A stretch of 64,000 nucleotides of DNA from Scleroderma bovista (Eukaryota; Basidiomycota; Agaricomycetes; Boletales; Sclerodermataceae): positions 24,394 through 88,393 of the forward strand of contig JAYMGJ010000514.1 in NCBI GenBank assembly GCA_037178675.1, given 5' to 3'. Positions 35,223 to 49,768 of this stretch are shown here, one piece after another. The notes under the pieces are model-generated. The model was not told where the DNA came from, did not search any database, and saw nothing but the letters and a program-made list of their open reading frames with translations. The translations under genes were made by a program, and so were the position numbers. Each line of letters begins with the position of its first letter. The first letter of the stretch is position 1.

Positions 35223-36596
35223 GTCACCAAACTAAGATCGGTCCGAGTTAGATAACTTATGGAAAATGTGGGAAGAGTCAAAAAGTACCACAACACTGAT
35301 GGATAGTGATGGACAAGGGTTTGGAAACCCGTGGCGGGTCACAGGTATGGGTACGGGTTGCAATTTTAGAACCCATGGACTGCTGAATAATACCCACAAG
35401 TCGCCGGACCGTCTTCACACACAGCTAGCTCAACAGCGACGCACATTTATTGCACGCCATTCCCTCACAGTATTAGGTAGGGAATCTTTGGCGCGCATGG
35501 ATCTCACGCTGATGTCGCATACCAGCGCAACTACTGCACTTGGCAAAGGAAATCTATCTACATACATTGGCGCGAACGCAGGACTGAGCAGGGTGGCCAT
35601 AGAATCATATCCCAACACTGAACATCAGTCCTCCAGTCTTCCATTTCGGACATTCGGAAACTTCTCATAATTATTTTTACAGTTTGACGAGGCGGATACC
35701 AACAATGAGTCATACATATACTTCTGGCATTGCTGAGATCTCAAGTCCATCCAGAAGATTCGTGCCTCCCAAGCCACTTCTATTCTGTTTGCAAGTGGAG
35801 CTTGTGTTACACGACAAGGAGTGCATGGCGAAGAAGCCCAAGACCAAGGCCCTTAGGTACGTTGAATCTATTTACTATCCCTAGGCAGATAGTGATGATC
35901 TCATTGATCGTGTTCTCACAGACCTGCTCAACCACCACCACTGGTGCCAATGACACCACCTCAATGAATGTTGATTACTTAGTTAGCTGGTTGCACTGTA
36001 GCATACAATGTATCTGTAATAATATATTTTATTTATCATTTTCATTTTTTGAGATATGACAAAAGGGGGTTGAGAGTGTTCTTGTCTAGTGATATGCAAG
36101 GTGCTGTACTTGATCGGAACCAAGCTACATTTCAGAGAAAACCTTAATCTTAGTGATGCCTCTCCTCCGTCTACAAATGAGGGATGGCTGCAGAGCCATT
36201 GTTTGGCTACATTTTAAAACAAAACAAAAGTGCTCGACTGAGCATTGGTCAGTTCTCGTCGAGGTGCTGTACTTGATCGGAATCAAGCTACATTTCAGAG
36301 GAAACTTAATCTCAGTGATGACTCCATTCAGGGCCAAACATCACGATCAATGTATTGAGTTGCGGTGAGTATCAAACATTTGGGAATAACATAACTCGCC
36401 CCACTCTTCTGTGAAAAATTTCACGATACAGGGATCAGGAGTTTTCTTAGGTAAAAAGGGTTGTTGTGTAGATATGATCCGAAGGCCCGAATTCAAGGCT
36501 CTGCGTAGGCTGTAATATATGCTGTGTCAGTGAGGCAAAGGTCAGGGGCCTGCGGACTCACAAGAAACAAGCATATAGCCAGCATTTGAAGCGTGA
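35223..36596. other. Gene-poor stretch with a ~60-bp direct repeat
   Basis: A 134-residue frame at 35266-35670 has no recognisable domain. The word ggtgctgtacttgatcgga recurs at 36099 and 36262, each followed by ccaagctacatttcagag or a close variant, a direct repeat of about 60 bp. Around 35320-35370 a gggtacggg word resembles the hAT ends at 17084 and 20524, but no element was delimited. Confidence 0.4.
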
Positions 36597-37085
36597 GTGC
36601 TAAACATATTTTATTCCTGGGTCGATGATATCATTCTCACAGACCTGATGGCAACTGCTGAGGAATCAACAATTCTCGTCAACGTAGAACTTGAAACCTA
36701 CCCATCCGTCCAATACCCAACTCTTGCAGAATTTCTTGATCGCCTTGATAATGAAGAACCCTTGCGACATTGGCGAGAGTGGTTCTTCTGGCCTCTGCGA
36801 AGACTGGGAGTTAGGACTCTCGACGACATGGCCATTGTTTCACCAGAAAGCATCTTCATTTTCTATGGACTAAATCCCGTCGCAATCATGGACCTGTATG
36901 TCCACGTGGTGGACACGATTGATGGTTTGCACCGTGACCATGGCATCAGTACTAGTGCATTAAATGGTGACCTCTCTAGGGTAAGAAAGGTAGTCAATCA
37001 TTTTGAGTGGGTTAGTCACGTTATGTTAACAGAGTGCGGCCATACATCAATAAATGACATGCGCTATTCACAGTCGCTCTGCTGA
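36597..37085 (+). CDS. Hypothetical protein
   Basis: A single 162-residue frame with balanced composition: PTLAEFLDRLDNEEPLRHWR, FFWPLRRLGVRTLDDMAIVS, FYGLNPVAIMDLYVHVVDTI. The helical, hydrophobic pattern looks like real protein, but I do not recognise the family. The likely start is one of two early Met codons (MLNIFYS or MATAEES at 36648). A donor-like site near its end is possible, so the gene may continue or be a fragment. From 37086 to 38513 the only candidate is a minus-strand frame at 37918-37715 (KLLREFIPPENMHLYDDQM), unassigned. Confidence 0.4.
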   Translation: MLNIFYSWVDDIILTDLMATAEESTILVNVELETYPSVQYPTLAEFLDRLDNEEPLRHWREWFFWPLRRLGVRTLDDMAIVSPESIFIFYGLNPVAIMDLYVHVVDTIDGLHRDHGISTSALNGDLSRVRKVVNHFEWVSHVMLTECGHTSINDMRYSQSLC

Positions 37086-38513
37086 ACGACTGAATCCTGT
37101 CCATTTCACGTCTGTGGTTCTTGAGAGCATCGTGCCATTGCATCGCAGTTTGCAGGAAGTCACTGAGGGAGTCAGCCAGTAACATAACTTGTTTTATTCA
37201 TTTTGTAACACTGTACATGTAGTGGATCACACCGGCACTACAAATGCTTCCAAGCACGTTGGGTATGCACATGGAGGTCTGAGTGGCTCGTGAACACCTC
37301 AGTTGGTTGATGGACCGCATTGATGGCATATACATGTGTAAGCACGCTGGTGATGCAAGCTGGCGAGACGAGTCATCATCTCATTGAGCAAGCAAAAATT
37401 ACAAATGAGTCCACGTACTGCGTTGGAACCTATGCAGACGTGTCAAGTATCATGTACCTGAAATCGTGAAAACACAATTTTAGTGGGATGACTATCTTCC
37501 ACCATTAGAACCCGACTTCAGTAGTAGACCAGGAAACACCTACCAACAGAGGCCATAAACATGTATGAGTGTACTAGAGGCATAAGAGGATGGACGAATG
37601 AGTCGAACAGCGCTGGAGACTACACAGAGGAGTCGAACGAGCGCATCAACGTGCCAACCATGCCGAACAACACGAAAATGACTATAAAACTGCCAGAGAT
37701 GCAAACCAGATGACTCACCTGGTGGACTCGAAATTGAATCGCCTGAAATTGCTAGGGCGACAGTGTATTCGCACTGTGGAAGCATACCAATCGAGGCCCC
37801 CTATTTTCCGTTCTCTCAGGTTCTGTATGTACTCCATTTGGTCATCATATAAGTGCATGTTTTCTGGTGGTATGAATTCTCGCAGGAGTTTTGCGCCGAA
37901 CACATTTTGGGTTGGCATGCTTGCTAAGGTTTCTACTTTGTAAGAATTTCTTAGCTGTGAGGTAATATGATAAGGGTGGGTTGAGGCGCACGAGTCAAAA
38001 GATTGCCTTTAGGCAAGTTGAGAGTGGCCCATATGTACTAAGGAGCTGCAGCAATGGGATTGAGGACGTCTAGATGATCATTGACTAGTAAACGACAGGC
38101 AAGGAAATGGCGAACCAGACCTAGACATAGATGACACAATGAGGGGAGGGGTTAGGTGGACATCGGCCCACATTCCCTGATCTCCATTAGGTGAAGATCT
38201 GCGGAGCAGATACTACTGGTCACACGCGAGGGGACTTAGGTGATTTGTTTGACCCGAGCTATTTCTTAGTATAGTCAGCCAATATATTCGGAACTCGTTA
38301 GGGCAGTGAAAATGGAAAGATCACTTCCAGGCTAACGTTCACTCACCATTCAGGTTGTCAGGATCCCTGAATGACAAAAGCCACATGTTCTATGGAACTC
38401 GGAAGCTATCACTTCCACTGCAATCTGGTTACTTATCGTTAGCGGATGTAATGGATCTTAAGAAGCCGAAAACATAAATGGTATGAAATCGACATACTCA
38501 CACTGGTCGTGCG

Positions 38514-39409
38514 ATGTGGAGATGTCTTCCCGCTGAGCTCAAAAGAGAAATATTCCACCTCGCTGCAGACCACACCAACGATGTCCTCAGGTTCCTGCAA
38601 GTTGCCAGGCGTGTCCATGTTTGGTGGGTACTACATCACAATAAATAATGTTAACTCATAAAATGGTGTTGGTCAGGTTAGAACCAATTCTTTATAGAGT
38701 GGTAAAACTCACCAGGGAGGGCCAAGCTCAGCATTTCATCAAATGTCTTCATCTGCGAAAGTCCCCACAATCCTTTGCATATGCTGCCGTGAAGGCTTTG
38801 TGCATCTACGGCGACATACAGACCACAACAGCTCTTGAAATTTTACAGGACTGCACAGGCGTTACCTCCCTTGCGATCTGGACTTTACCGAATGCTGAGG
38901 TCTCGCCTATTCCCGAGCTGATGCAGGAACGGGTTAACACACTTCCGCTGAGAAGGTTATCGCTCAGCGTGGCTTCCATGTTCTCAACCTCCCCTTCATT
39001 TACCATGCTGGACATAGCACGGGTGATCACCCATCTCGAAATCCTAGATGGATGGGTTCTATGGACTGTGACAATTGGAATCGAAAAGTTAACCCAGCTT
39101 ACCCACCTTTCGCTCGCCCTTAACCTCCAGCTATCTTGTCCCGAACATCTTCAGAAGATCCTCGACCATTGCTCCAACCTTAAAGTTCTGATTCTGCGGT
39201 CACCCGAGAATCAAAATGATGTTAACACTTGGTTCAAAGTCCATGACATCCATGATATTCGTATTGTCTGGACCGATGAATCATCGTGGTGGGATTGGTT
39301 CTCACCAAGTAGGAACCATCACAACACTTGGGACTGTGGGGAAGATGTAGTTGCATGGTGGCGTCGAATGAAAGGTGCGTACCAAGACATCCAACATATA
39401 GAGTGCTGA
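38514..39409 (+). CDS. F-box-like protein
   Basis: Exons 38514-38623 and 38677-39409, intron 53 nt, 280 residues. Exon 1 gives LPAELKREIFHLAADHTNDV, LRFLQVARRVHVW, and after splicing LEPILYRVVKLTREGQ, the usual agaricomycete F-box start in which the box ends in a W-EP-LYR-V phrase. Residues 60-230 have weak leucine-rich periodicity (LKVLILRSPE, LTQLTHLSLALNLQL). F-box proteins link substrates to SCF ubiquitin ligases; mushrooms carry many rapidly evolving copies. ATG at 38514 is the closest start in frame; an upstream exon cannot be excluded. No neighbour suggests a specific target. Confidence 0.65.
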
Positions 39410-39589
39410 TGGACGAATTCAGTCAGCCCATATGATTATCCAGCTTGACGGATAACTAGTTATTGCCGATCCTCGCCTGAACTTAGAAAGTAGCCTGAAC
39501 AACATTGTCGTCATCAGCATTGATAGTTGCAGTGGAACTGACTTAGGTCATTGTCTTGTTGGCATGGAATGCTCAGTGCGAGTGCGCAA

Positions 39590-40852
39590 CAGCTAAGTAG
39601 GATTTCTAAATGGCCGAGCAGGGGCCGAACAGAGAGAAGGCAAAGGATTTGAGAGATCCTCAGTAAAGTTCTGGAAACCATCATGGAATGAAGACGTAAT
39701 TGGCATGGATAAGTGCCTAGTGAGTGTCGGGGTATTTCTCCCTCCTTGGTTCGGACCAGATGCAGGACCATATCGTGAGGGCGAGACAGACGCACATCTC
39801 CTCTCGTCAGTGCTACGATGATGTTGTTTAGTGCGTCAGTGTGCGAACCATACTGGAAGAAGACGTGGACTGAAGATCCCTTCAACTGCTATAGGATTCC
39901 AGTTCTTGGGTGTATACGGGTGTTTGCAGGGTATGTCCGTTGGCATGAGCCGGCTGACTTGCTACAAGTTGTTGTGAACGACCATGAGAGAAGGAATCCC
40001 TGCGACCCAACAAGAAATGAAACGATAGTCCAGTTGACGCCGATCGACGGTGGCCGGAGGATCCGTGAGACAGGCCAGTTGAATGACATGAAGGCGAGGA
40101 TGACGTTTGACTCTGCAGTTCTTGGGAGGTGCTGCGAGAACGATAAATATATTCTCCTCTTATAGGGGTGCCTCTATCAGGCGTCTGATTATGCACCTAA
40201 GCAGTAGACTTACCGGGATAAGTATTGTCGTCCTGGGACCCTCCACAACGAAGATCGAACATACGTTCAGGTGTTGCCAATGTTGCCCGATCAACAGAGT
40301 GTTGTAATAAACTTGGGGATTACATATCCAAGGTGTATGGGGTTCTCCATCGTTCGGATGCTCCGTTCGCTCTCTGCAAATGTCATAGTGTTAATGTATC
40401 ATCAAACAACGGTAAATGAGACATGTATGGAAAACAGCGCCAATTACGACTCCAACACACATTTTCATCATACCCAATCCATTATCGGTTAGCTGGGTTT
40501 GCCAGTAACTCGGTGACGGAGGACGAGGAATATGTTTGTATGGGTTGAAATTGGGAGGTACGCCCCAACCTATTCCGGGTGCCCAAGGCTGTTGTGCGTT
40601 TCGCATGTACGGATCATATTACTAGCAACAAGTGTTCCAGCGGGGAGGTGCAACATGAGGCGCCGGAGGCATGCCTGCGGACCCTGGGGCACCTGCAGGC
40701 GGCCAACTACCTGACCAACCAGGGGAGGGCATCTGCTGTGGCCCAGACTGCTGCTGCATTAGCTGCGGATTGGGGTGCCATCCATGCGCGGGCTGCGGCA
40801 TATTGGAAGCGCCATGTATGTGACGTTGACTCGAACTGTGGAGACCCATCAT
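39590..40852 (-). pseudogene. Degenerate Pro/Ser-rich hypothetical gene
   Basis: From 40852 the minus strand reads PQPAHGWHPNPQLMQQQSGP, SPGWSGSWPPAGAPGSAGMP, then in a shifted frame YDPYMRNAQQPWAPG and PPNFNPYKHIPRPPSPSYW. Further on RSRSTSQELQSQTSSS, SGHRRSASTGLSFHFLLGRR, TPVYTQELES and FHDGFQNFTEDLSNPLPSL appear in changing frames. This is the composition of an intrinsically disordered protein broken by small indels. The plus strand of 39818-40165 is also open (115 residues), so strand assignment there is not certain. No domain found. Confidence 0.4.
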
Positions 40853-40859
40853 GAGGGGT

Positions 40860-43152
40860 GATCAAGGGAAATATAGTTGGTGTGCACTCACAATGCGGTT
40901 TAATAACTGGATTGACTGTCGCACAGGCGAGCTCGCAATGGAAACTAGCAACGTCAATGGAGTGAAGATACCACAGCGGACAATTATCTTGAGTACACGG
41001 TGGTGGGTGTGGCGGTCATGCTCGTGACTCTTTGGTGTACGCGGTCGTTGTCTTCCGCTGTCCTGAGGCGGTCGTGGGTGATGCGGTTGTAGACTGTGTC
41101 TGTGGTAACTACGATCGCGTCTTTAGGTTGGATGGTAACAAGCTTAGCGTGGATAGCAGCAAGGTTGGTGCCCTCAAAGAGGGAAACGAAGTATCCCTCA
41201 GTGGCTTCCTGCAGCACCATCACAGTCGATGATTTGAAACACAGGTCCGTCTGTGGCACCTGTTAGAATAGATCAAGTAAAACTTTCACGAGAGTAATGA
41301 ATGAACCTTGAGGTCCCAAGCAACTACTATGACGGACAAGATGTCGGAAAGGGAGCTTGCGGATAAGGAGTCCCGTCGACTTCTGGTACCAATGAGTTGG
41401 AGCAATCTCCACTCCGCCACCCTGTTTGTGATGAAGGGGTAAGCTAAAGTGGGCGATCCCTGCATGTTTGCTCACCAGTTGGCCACTGTGGCTGGATGCA
41501 ATATTTGCACACACCGCCACCAGCAAATTTCTTGAAATAAAATATCTACACTGACTTATGCTTGACCACGATGGCAGTGAGTCCAAGTACATTTACGCAG
41601 AAAACACCTACCACCAGTCGTTACAAGTTGTTTGCTTTATTGTTGCCCATCACTGCAGCGGCACTGGCCACTCGTTGCTCCGCTACCTGCTGCTGTTGTT
41701 ATCGTCGTCAATCACTGCGGTAGGACTCACAGTTGGCCCCATCGTCTCGTCATCGTTGTTGCGCCAGTTACGGTAGTACATGCCTTCAAGAAGTACTGAG
41801 GTTTGTCAGCTGTAACCTTTCCTCTTTTGGCGCTCCATGCAGTTGACTTGTCACACAAAAAATGGAAAGACCGACTTATGTAAGTAAGAGAGCAGATTTG
41901 AATTTGCAGACCAGTCAGTACTCAGTAGCACGTAGCCTGTACAATTGATAATACAATCTATGGGTATATGTTGTAGTCCGGCCATCGTCGTCACACTCCT
42001 ACAAGCTGTGAGCGGTGCCAGCTGTCATCTTGTCATTGTGCCCGTGCGAGCTATAGGGTCAACGTTGTTATCGATGTAATCGTGGTTGTTGCGGGAGCGC
42101 TGCCATGTCGTCGTCGTCGTCGCCGTCTGCCATTACAGTAGCTCTAGGCTCTAGTTGCATGGCATCATCATAGGTAGCATAGTCAGCATTGTCGTGGTGT
42201 CACATCGCCCCATCTTCAGCGTCATGATCGCATCGTCCACGTCATCGTCAGCTGTTACTACGGCAACACTAGCTGCATAGCGTCATCAGTGCCATCGTCA
42301 GTGGCATCCTCAGCGTCGTTGAAGCCCATCGTCAGAGTTATTGTCGTGTCATTAGCATTGTTGCGGATCAGCATCGCGCCGTCAGTGCCGCGGCCTTGTT
42401 GACCTCGTCTGTCGCTGTACTGCCACTTGTCATCGTCGATGCCACCGGTGTCTGGCGCAGTGGCAGCATTGGCTGTCAGGGTCATCATGACTGTCGTCGT
42501 GTTGTTGCCGTAGTCGTCGCAATTGCTGTTGTCATTCTTCGTCTCATTGTTTCATCACCATTCTCATCGCCACCCCAGCTGGCCTCGTTGTCACTATGTC
42601 GCTGTTGTCATCACTAATGCTTGTACGTCCCATAGTCATCGTGTTGTTGTGGTCTCAGCGTCGTGTCAGTCATAATCGTGGGGGATCTCTGAGTGCAGTT
42701 GGTTGCGTGATGAATGAGCTGACTCACCAAGTCCAGTGCAGGTGGGCGTCGTCGTGGTCGGTTAGTTGCGGGCGGGAGTGTCATCTTACCTCTGCTACTA
42801 GACGGGGTGTGTGGTGGGGCATCTGTGGTAGCCAGAAACAAAGTAGTGACCTGGGCATGAACACTTACTAAATTTGACCCAGCTTGCTGGCCCGGACCTG
42901 GCCCGCACGGCGCACGGTACCCTGACGGGCCTGACCCACAACCCGTCAGGGGTTCAAGATCAGCAAAATCGTCGAATTACGCTACATTCTTGCTGACTAT
43001 TTGAATACTCGGGAAGCACTCTGATTGGATAGGGACAGCGTTTACGACAAAGCTTAACCCAACGGGGACTATTGTGAGCACTTTGCTCGGCTACCAGCCC
43101 CGCCTTACCTCTAATGCTAGTACTAATCTGCAAAATCACCAAGTGAGATGTC
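40860..43152. other. Low-complexity and unassigned sequence
   Basis: From about 41640 to 42720 the plus strand is rich in GTC, GTT and ATC triplets (for example gtcgtcgtcgtcgccgtc near 42110), a degraded trinucleotide tract. Open frames in it are compositional. Around 42880-42950 a GC-rich phrase with gggcctgacccacaacccg looks like transposon end sequence, but no partner end was found. Confidence 0.4.
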
Positions 43153-43434
43153 TTACAGCATGAATAGGGGGCGACGGTCCATGTCTTGAAGTCTCCTCTT
43201 AAAGTAAAGGTAGTTTTCCAAATAGGTTACCTTGAAAGTTCCCCGCCTTCCCTCACTTACTGTCACATGGCTCTTCAAGTTCGTAATCCTGCAGGTGATA
43301 CAGTCACCTGAGCTGGTCAGCACACTGAGTGCCGCCGAGTTGTTAGCAAACTCAGTGTGAGATAGGGACCATACTAGCCAAATTAGTAGACCACAGCCTG
43401 TGTTCCACCGATTTGGCGGAGAGAATGGATGCAA
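43153..43434 (-). CDS. Hypothetical fragment
   Basis: A 93-residue minus-strand frame with protein-like text (SHTEFANNSAALSVLTSSGD, VTYLENYLYFKRRLQDMDRR). No family recognised and no start or splice context that fixes its limits. It may be an exon of a larger lost gene. Confidence 0.25.
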   Translation of the reverse strand: MHPFSPPNRWNTGCGLLIWLVWSLSHTEFANNSAALSVLTSSGDCITCRITNLKSHVTVSEGRRGTFKVTYLENYLYFKRRLQDMDRRPLFML

Positions 43435-43586
43435 AGCACAACGATCACTGACCTATGCCAGATCACATGGTACGATAACTTAGACGGAAATGAGTTCTAA
43501 ACGAGGATATGAGTAGAAAGCAGACAGTCTCTGAAGTATGATAATAAGCCCCCCTGCTAGATTATTCCACTCCAAAGCTTCTCCCA

Positions 43587-44279
43587 ATGTCCCGGAGGTC
43601 CCACAAAGTTCGACATCGTTACAATTCCTCAGCCTCGTCCTCGTACAACGATGGACAATCTGCAATTTTAAACGGTGGTAGCCCGGATTCTGACCTGGTG
43701 CTCTTGGACGACCAAGTCTTGCGCTACCCAGCGCTTGGAGATGCACTACCCACCAATTGCTTGGGCCAATACATATTTAGCCAAATACCATCACCGGTAA
43801 TCTCAGATAAACTCTGGAGTCTCACATTGATTTGTACTGATAATCAAACAGACACTTGGTAACTCACTGTGCTTGAATGCTGAGAACGCAACTGGAAGTA
43901 CTGCGGGTCAGAAGAGACAGAGATCCGAAGAAGCTGATCCCCAACTACAGGTGAGTTAATGTGATTGCAATTCGTGTGTTATGGAAGGCTGAATATCTCG
44001 CAGACCCCATCGCGCCAGTTTGGAGGCAATATTACTAACGGCAATACATGCTGAGCAAACTCTCTACCGGTGGGACGCGCAGCCAAGCGCCGTCGACTTC
44101 TTACACCATTTGAATTTGAGGTGGGGTCACAAAAGTCTCACACAGAAAGGATTGAAGAAGCTATCAATGGATTGCAGAGTGAAATACGAGATTCACTCAA
44201 TATACAAAGAGATATACTTCTGGCGATGCTGGAAATTCTGAGAGCAAAGAAATCAAAGGTCAAGTTTGTACTATCATGA
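43587..44279 (+). pseudogene. Hypothetical coiled-coil protein with one internal TGA
   Basis: Three exons fit perfectly: 43587-43796, 43852-43950 and 44004-44279, with introns of 55 and 53 nt, both in phase 0. The protein begins MSRRSHKVRHRYNSSASSS and ends in a helical segment (SHTERIEEAINGLQSEIRDS, RDILLAMLEILRAK). Exon 3 contains a single TGA at 44052-44054, inside NGNTC-stop-ANSLPVGRAAKR; the frame then stays open to 44277. A basic AKRRR cluster follows the stop. An alternative is an intron that removes the TGA, using gtttggaggc and its ACTAAC branch-like word, but I found no combination that keeps the frame. Function unknown. Confidence 0.45.
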
Positions 44280-44404
44280 TCATGTAGTATTTTGAAGTAT
44301 TACTACGGACGTGCAGAGTTGTTCCCATAAATGTAAAGTTATTGAGCGACTTAACTGTAAACTCCCATATCATCAATTGACACATAGACGAGACCTATGT
44401 ACTG

Positions 44405-44807
44405 GTGATCTGTCATATCATGCTTCTGTCCACCGATTCGCCAACATCTCCTGGAGAATGGCTTAGGACAGGGACAGTTAGCTTGACGGTGTCACGATCT
44501 GGATTAGTGATCAGCGAATTGCCCCCTACCGAGTCTGAGCTGGCCTTCGGCGACTTCGAAGTTGTCGCCAAGCGAATCCGACAAAACTCCCGAACCAGAA
44601 CGCATGCAGGGCCTTTATTCACCATTCCCAGGAGACCCTGGAAACCGGTGTGTCTTACGATTCAACCCATCTCCAACCCACGCCATTCTTTCCCTGCACA
44701 AGAATTTTGGTGAATCATATGAGACTGACCAGCCCTGGGGATCTTACACTGATCTCAGAATCTACACCTCGGGGCGCTCAGCTGATGGGAGGGTGATAAC
44801 GGTGTAA
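44405..44807 (+). pseudogene. Unassigned coding remnant
   Basis: Two overlapping frames carry protein-like text: SGLVISELPPTESELAFGDF up to about 44580, then MQGLYSPFPGDPGNRCVLRF and GSYTDLRIYTSGRSADGR to 44807, as if a frameshift or short intron separated them. The last part begins the block shared with 57585-57620 (gaccagccc, ggatcttacactgatct). No family recognised. Confidence 0.3.
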
Positions 44808-47945
<3,138 letters not shown>

Positions 47946-49560
47946 AGGTGTACATAGTGCCCATGCAAGCCTAAGCCCTTGATGCCCTGGACGCTGTTGT
48001 CCTTGCTTATACTAGAATCGACCTTCAGCATCAACAGACGCGGTGTCTACCTCAGTCTTTCCATCTGCTGCGGATATGGGGTCGGCACAGGCACTGACGT
48101 CCATTAAGTCCATTGAGTGTCTCTATACTGGAGGAGGGAACAGAGAGGAGCCGTTGCACATACAAGGGTAACGTTGAGGCAGATGTAGTCGTGGGCCAGT
48201 TCAAGGTAAGCAGCACTTATCACTGAGCCCGCAACAGTAATGATTATGATGACGCACAGGTATTCACGTCCCATAAGCTGGAGAACCGTCTACGTGCAGC
48301 AGATGACTTGATGAACCGAAGCACGACCGTCTAAGGTCAAAGCTGGGCTAGACGTACTCTGGTGTGAAGTCGGCGACTCTTATGCTCCATCTTTCAGTCG
48401 CCAGGGGTGAAGCACCAGATTTGGGAACGGCAACCAAGCACCACTCGTTGACCAGGGGTTGTTTTTCCACCGCGAATACGAGGGCGACCTGGACGAAGTC
48501 AAATCTATGCGGAGCGGTGATTTCGATAACTGCAGCCGTCTCACAGGCGATTGGGACGATTCCAATTCCAACTATGGTGCCGAATCGTATGAGCCTTGTA
48601 GGAATATATTTCAGACTGAGGTTAAGGAGAGGTATGTACCCAAGGAGACGCTGCTGGGTGAGATTCTGACGACGGGGGTTGTGAGGGAGGTGCCGGCAAA
48701 GAGATGTCGAGTTCTGTTGTACTGGCTACTCACCTGGTGGATTCCATCCCTTTTCTGAAATGGTTCGGGCGTATCTCAGTGCCATTTCGATTCGTCCGTA
48801 TCGACACCTAGGTCTAACTGCATTATAATGTTTTGTGGACTTGGGGGATTCAGACAACGCTGGTAAGTTATTGTCTTGCATTATTTGACCTTGGTTCATG
48901 TGTTGACTATCTTCACCATCAGCAAGTGTACTCATAGTAGTCATCGACCTCATGTACCACTGCTTCTCCAGGTCGCCCTGGAGAATGGCATCTCTCCCCG
49001 AGTTGTTTACAACCTCTGCGCAGGTGGGTCCTCTGGCAACTTCACTTTGGGCAGATGCAGCCATGGCAGTGGAACCCACTCCTCCGTGTCAGTCCACAGC
49101 ACCCCTCCCCCGTGCTGCCATCCCCTGCTCTCATCGATTCAACCCCATTACTGCTCCCGCCACTCACTCCGCAACTGAGACTGCTCGCTGCAAGTTGTGT
49201 AATGAGGACTCCCGCAAGGAAGACAATGACTTCCAACCCGTCACCAGCAGCTCCACCGGTACCGATGACCGCTGTGGAACTATCCGAGGAAGATCGGGAT
49301 GCCAAGGATGCAGCTCAGCACGGTGATGCCACTGGAGCAGGGGCACCGTGTCCCGCAGGCGAATTCCGCGCTGCTGGCGATACATTGTTTGACACACTCC
49401 AAGACACAAGCATGGTATAACTTTGTACCAACTCCAATGATGTGCGTCTGCCTAATAACAACATTTGTTCCGGAGCAACCAGACCCCTTTTATAGCTACG
49501 ACTACATATTCTCCTTGTTCGTATTATTATCGCCAAGTACTAGGACATTAATGACATGGG
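47946..49560 (+). pseudogene. Downstream remnants of composite locus, copy C
   Basis: The first ~200 bases (gtgtacatagtgcccatgca and onward) match 57128-57330 in copy D. At about 49150-49430 the text SATETARCKLC, PVTSSSTGTDD and, in another frame, EEDRDAKDAAQHGDATGAGA matches D at 57370-57480 and 60030-60120. Between them 48350-48720 has an unassigned frame (FHREYEGDLDEVKSMRSGD). Confidence 0.4.
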
Positions 49561-49768
49561 CCACTCAATCTTTCATTTTGTAGTGTCACATAGCCCGTCT
49601 TTTGAGGAACCCTGATTTGCTTGTGTTTGTGCAATATCGACTCGGAGTGCAGTGCAATCCAAAGAGTTTCTGTACTACTAGTACAAGCTATACTTTATGC
49701 CTCCAGAGTCCCTGTCGCCCATGGTGAGCACTCGGCACATCCAAGTCACCAGTGGCAGGCATTGAGAC

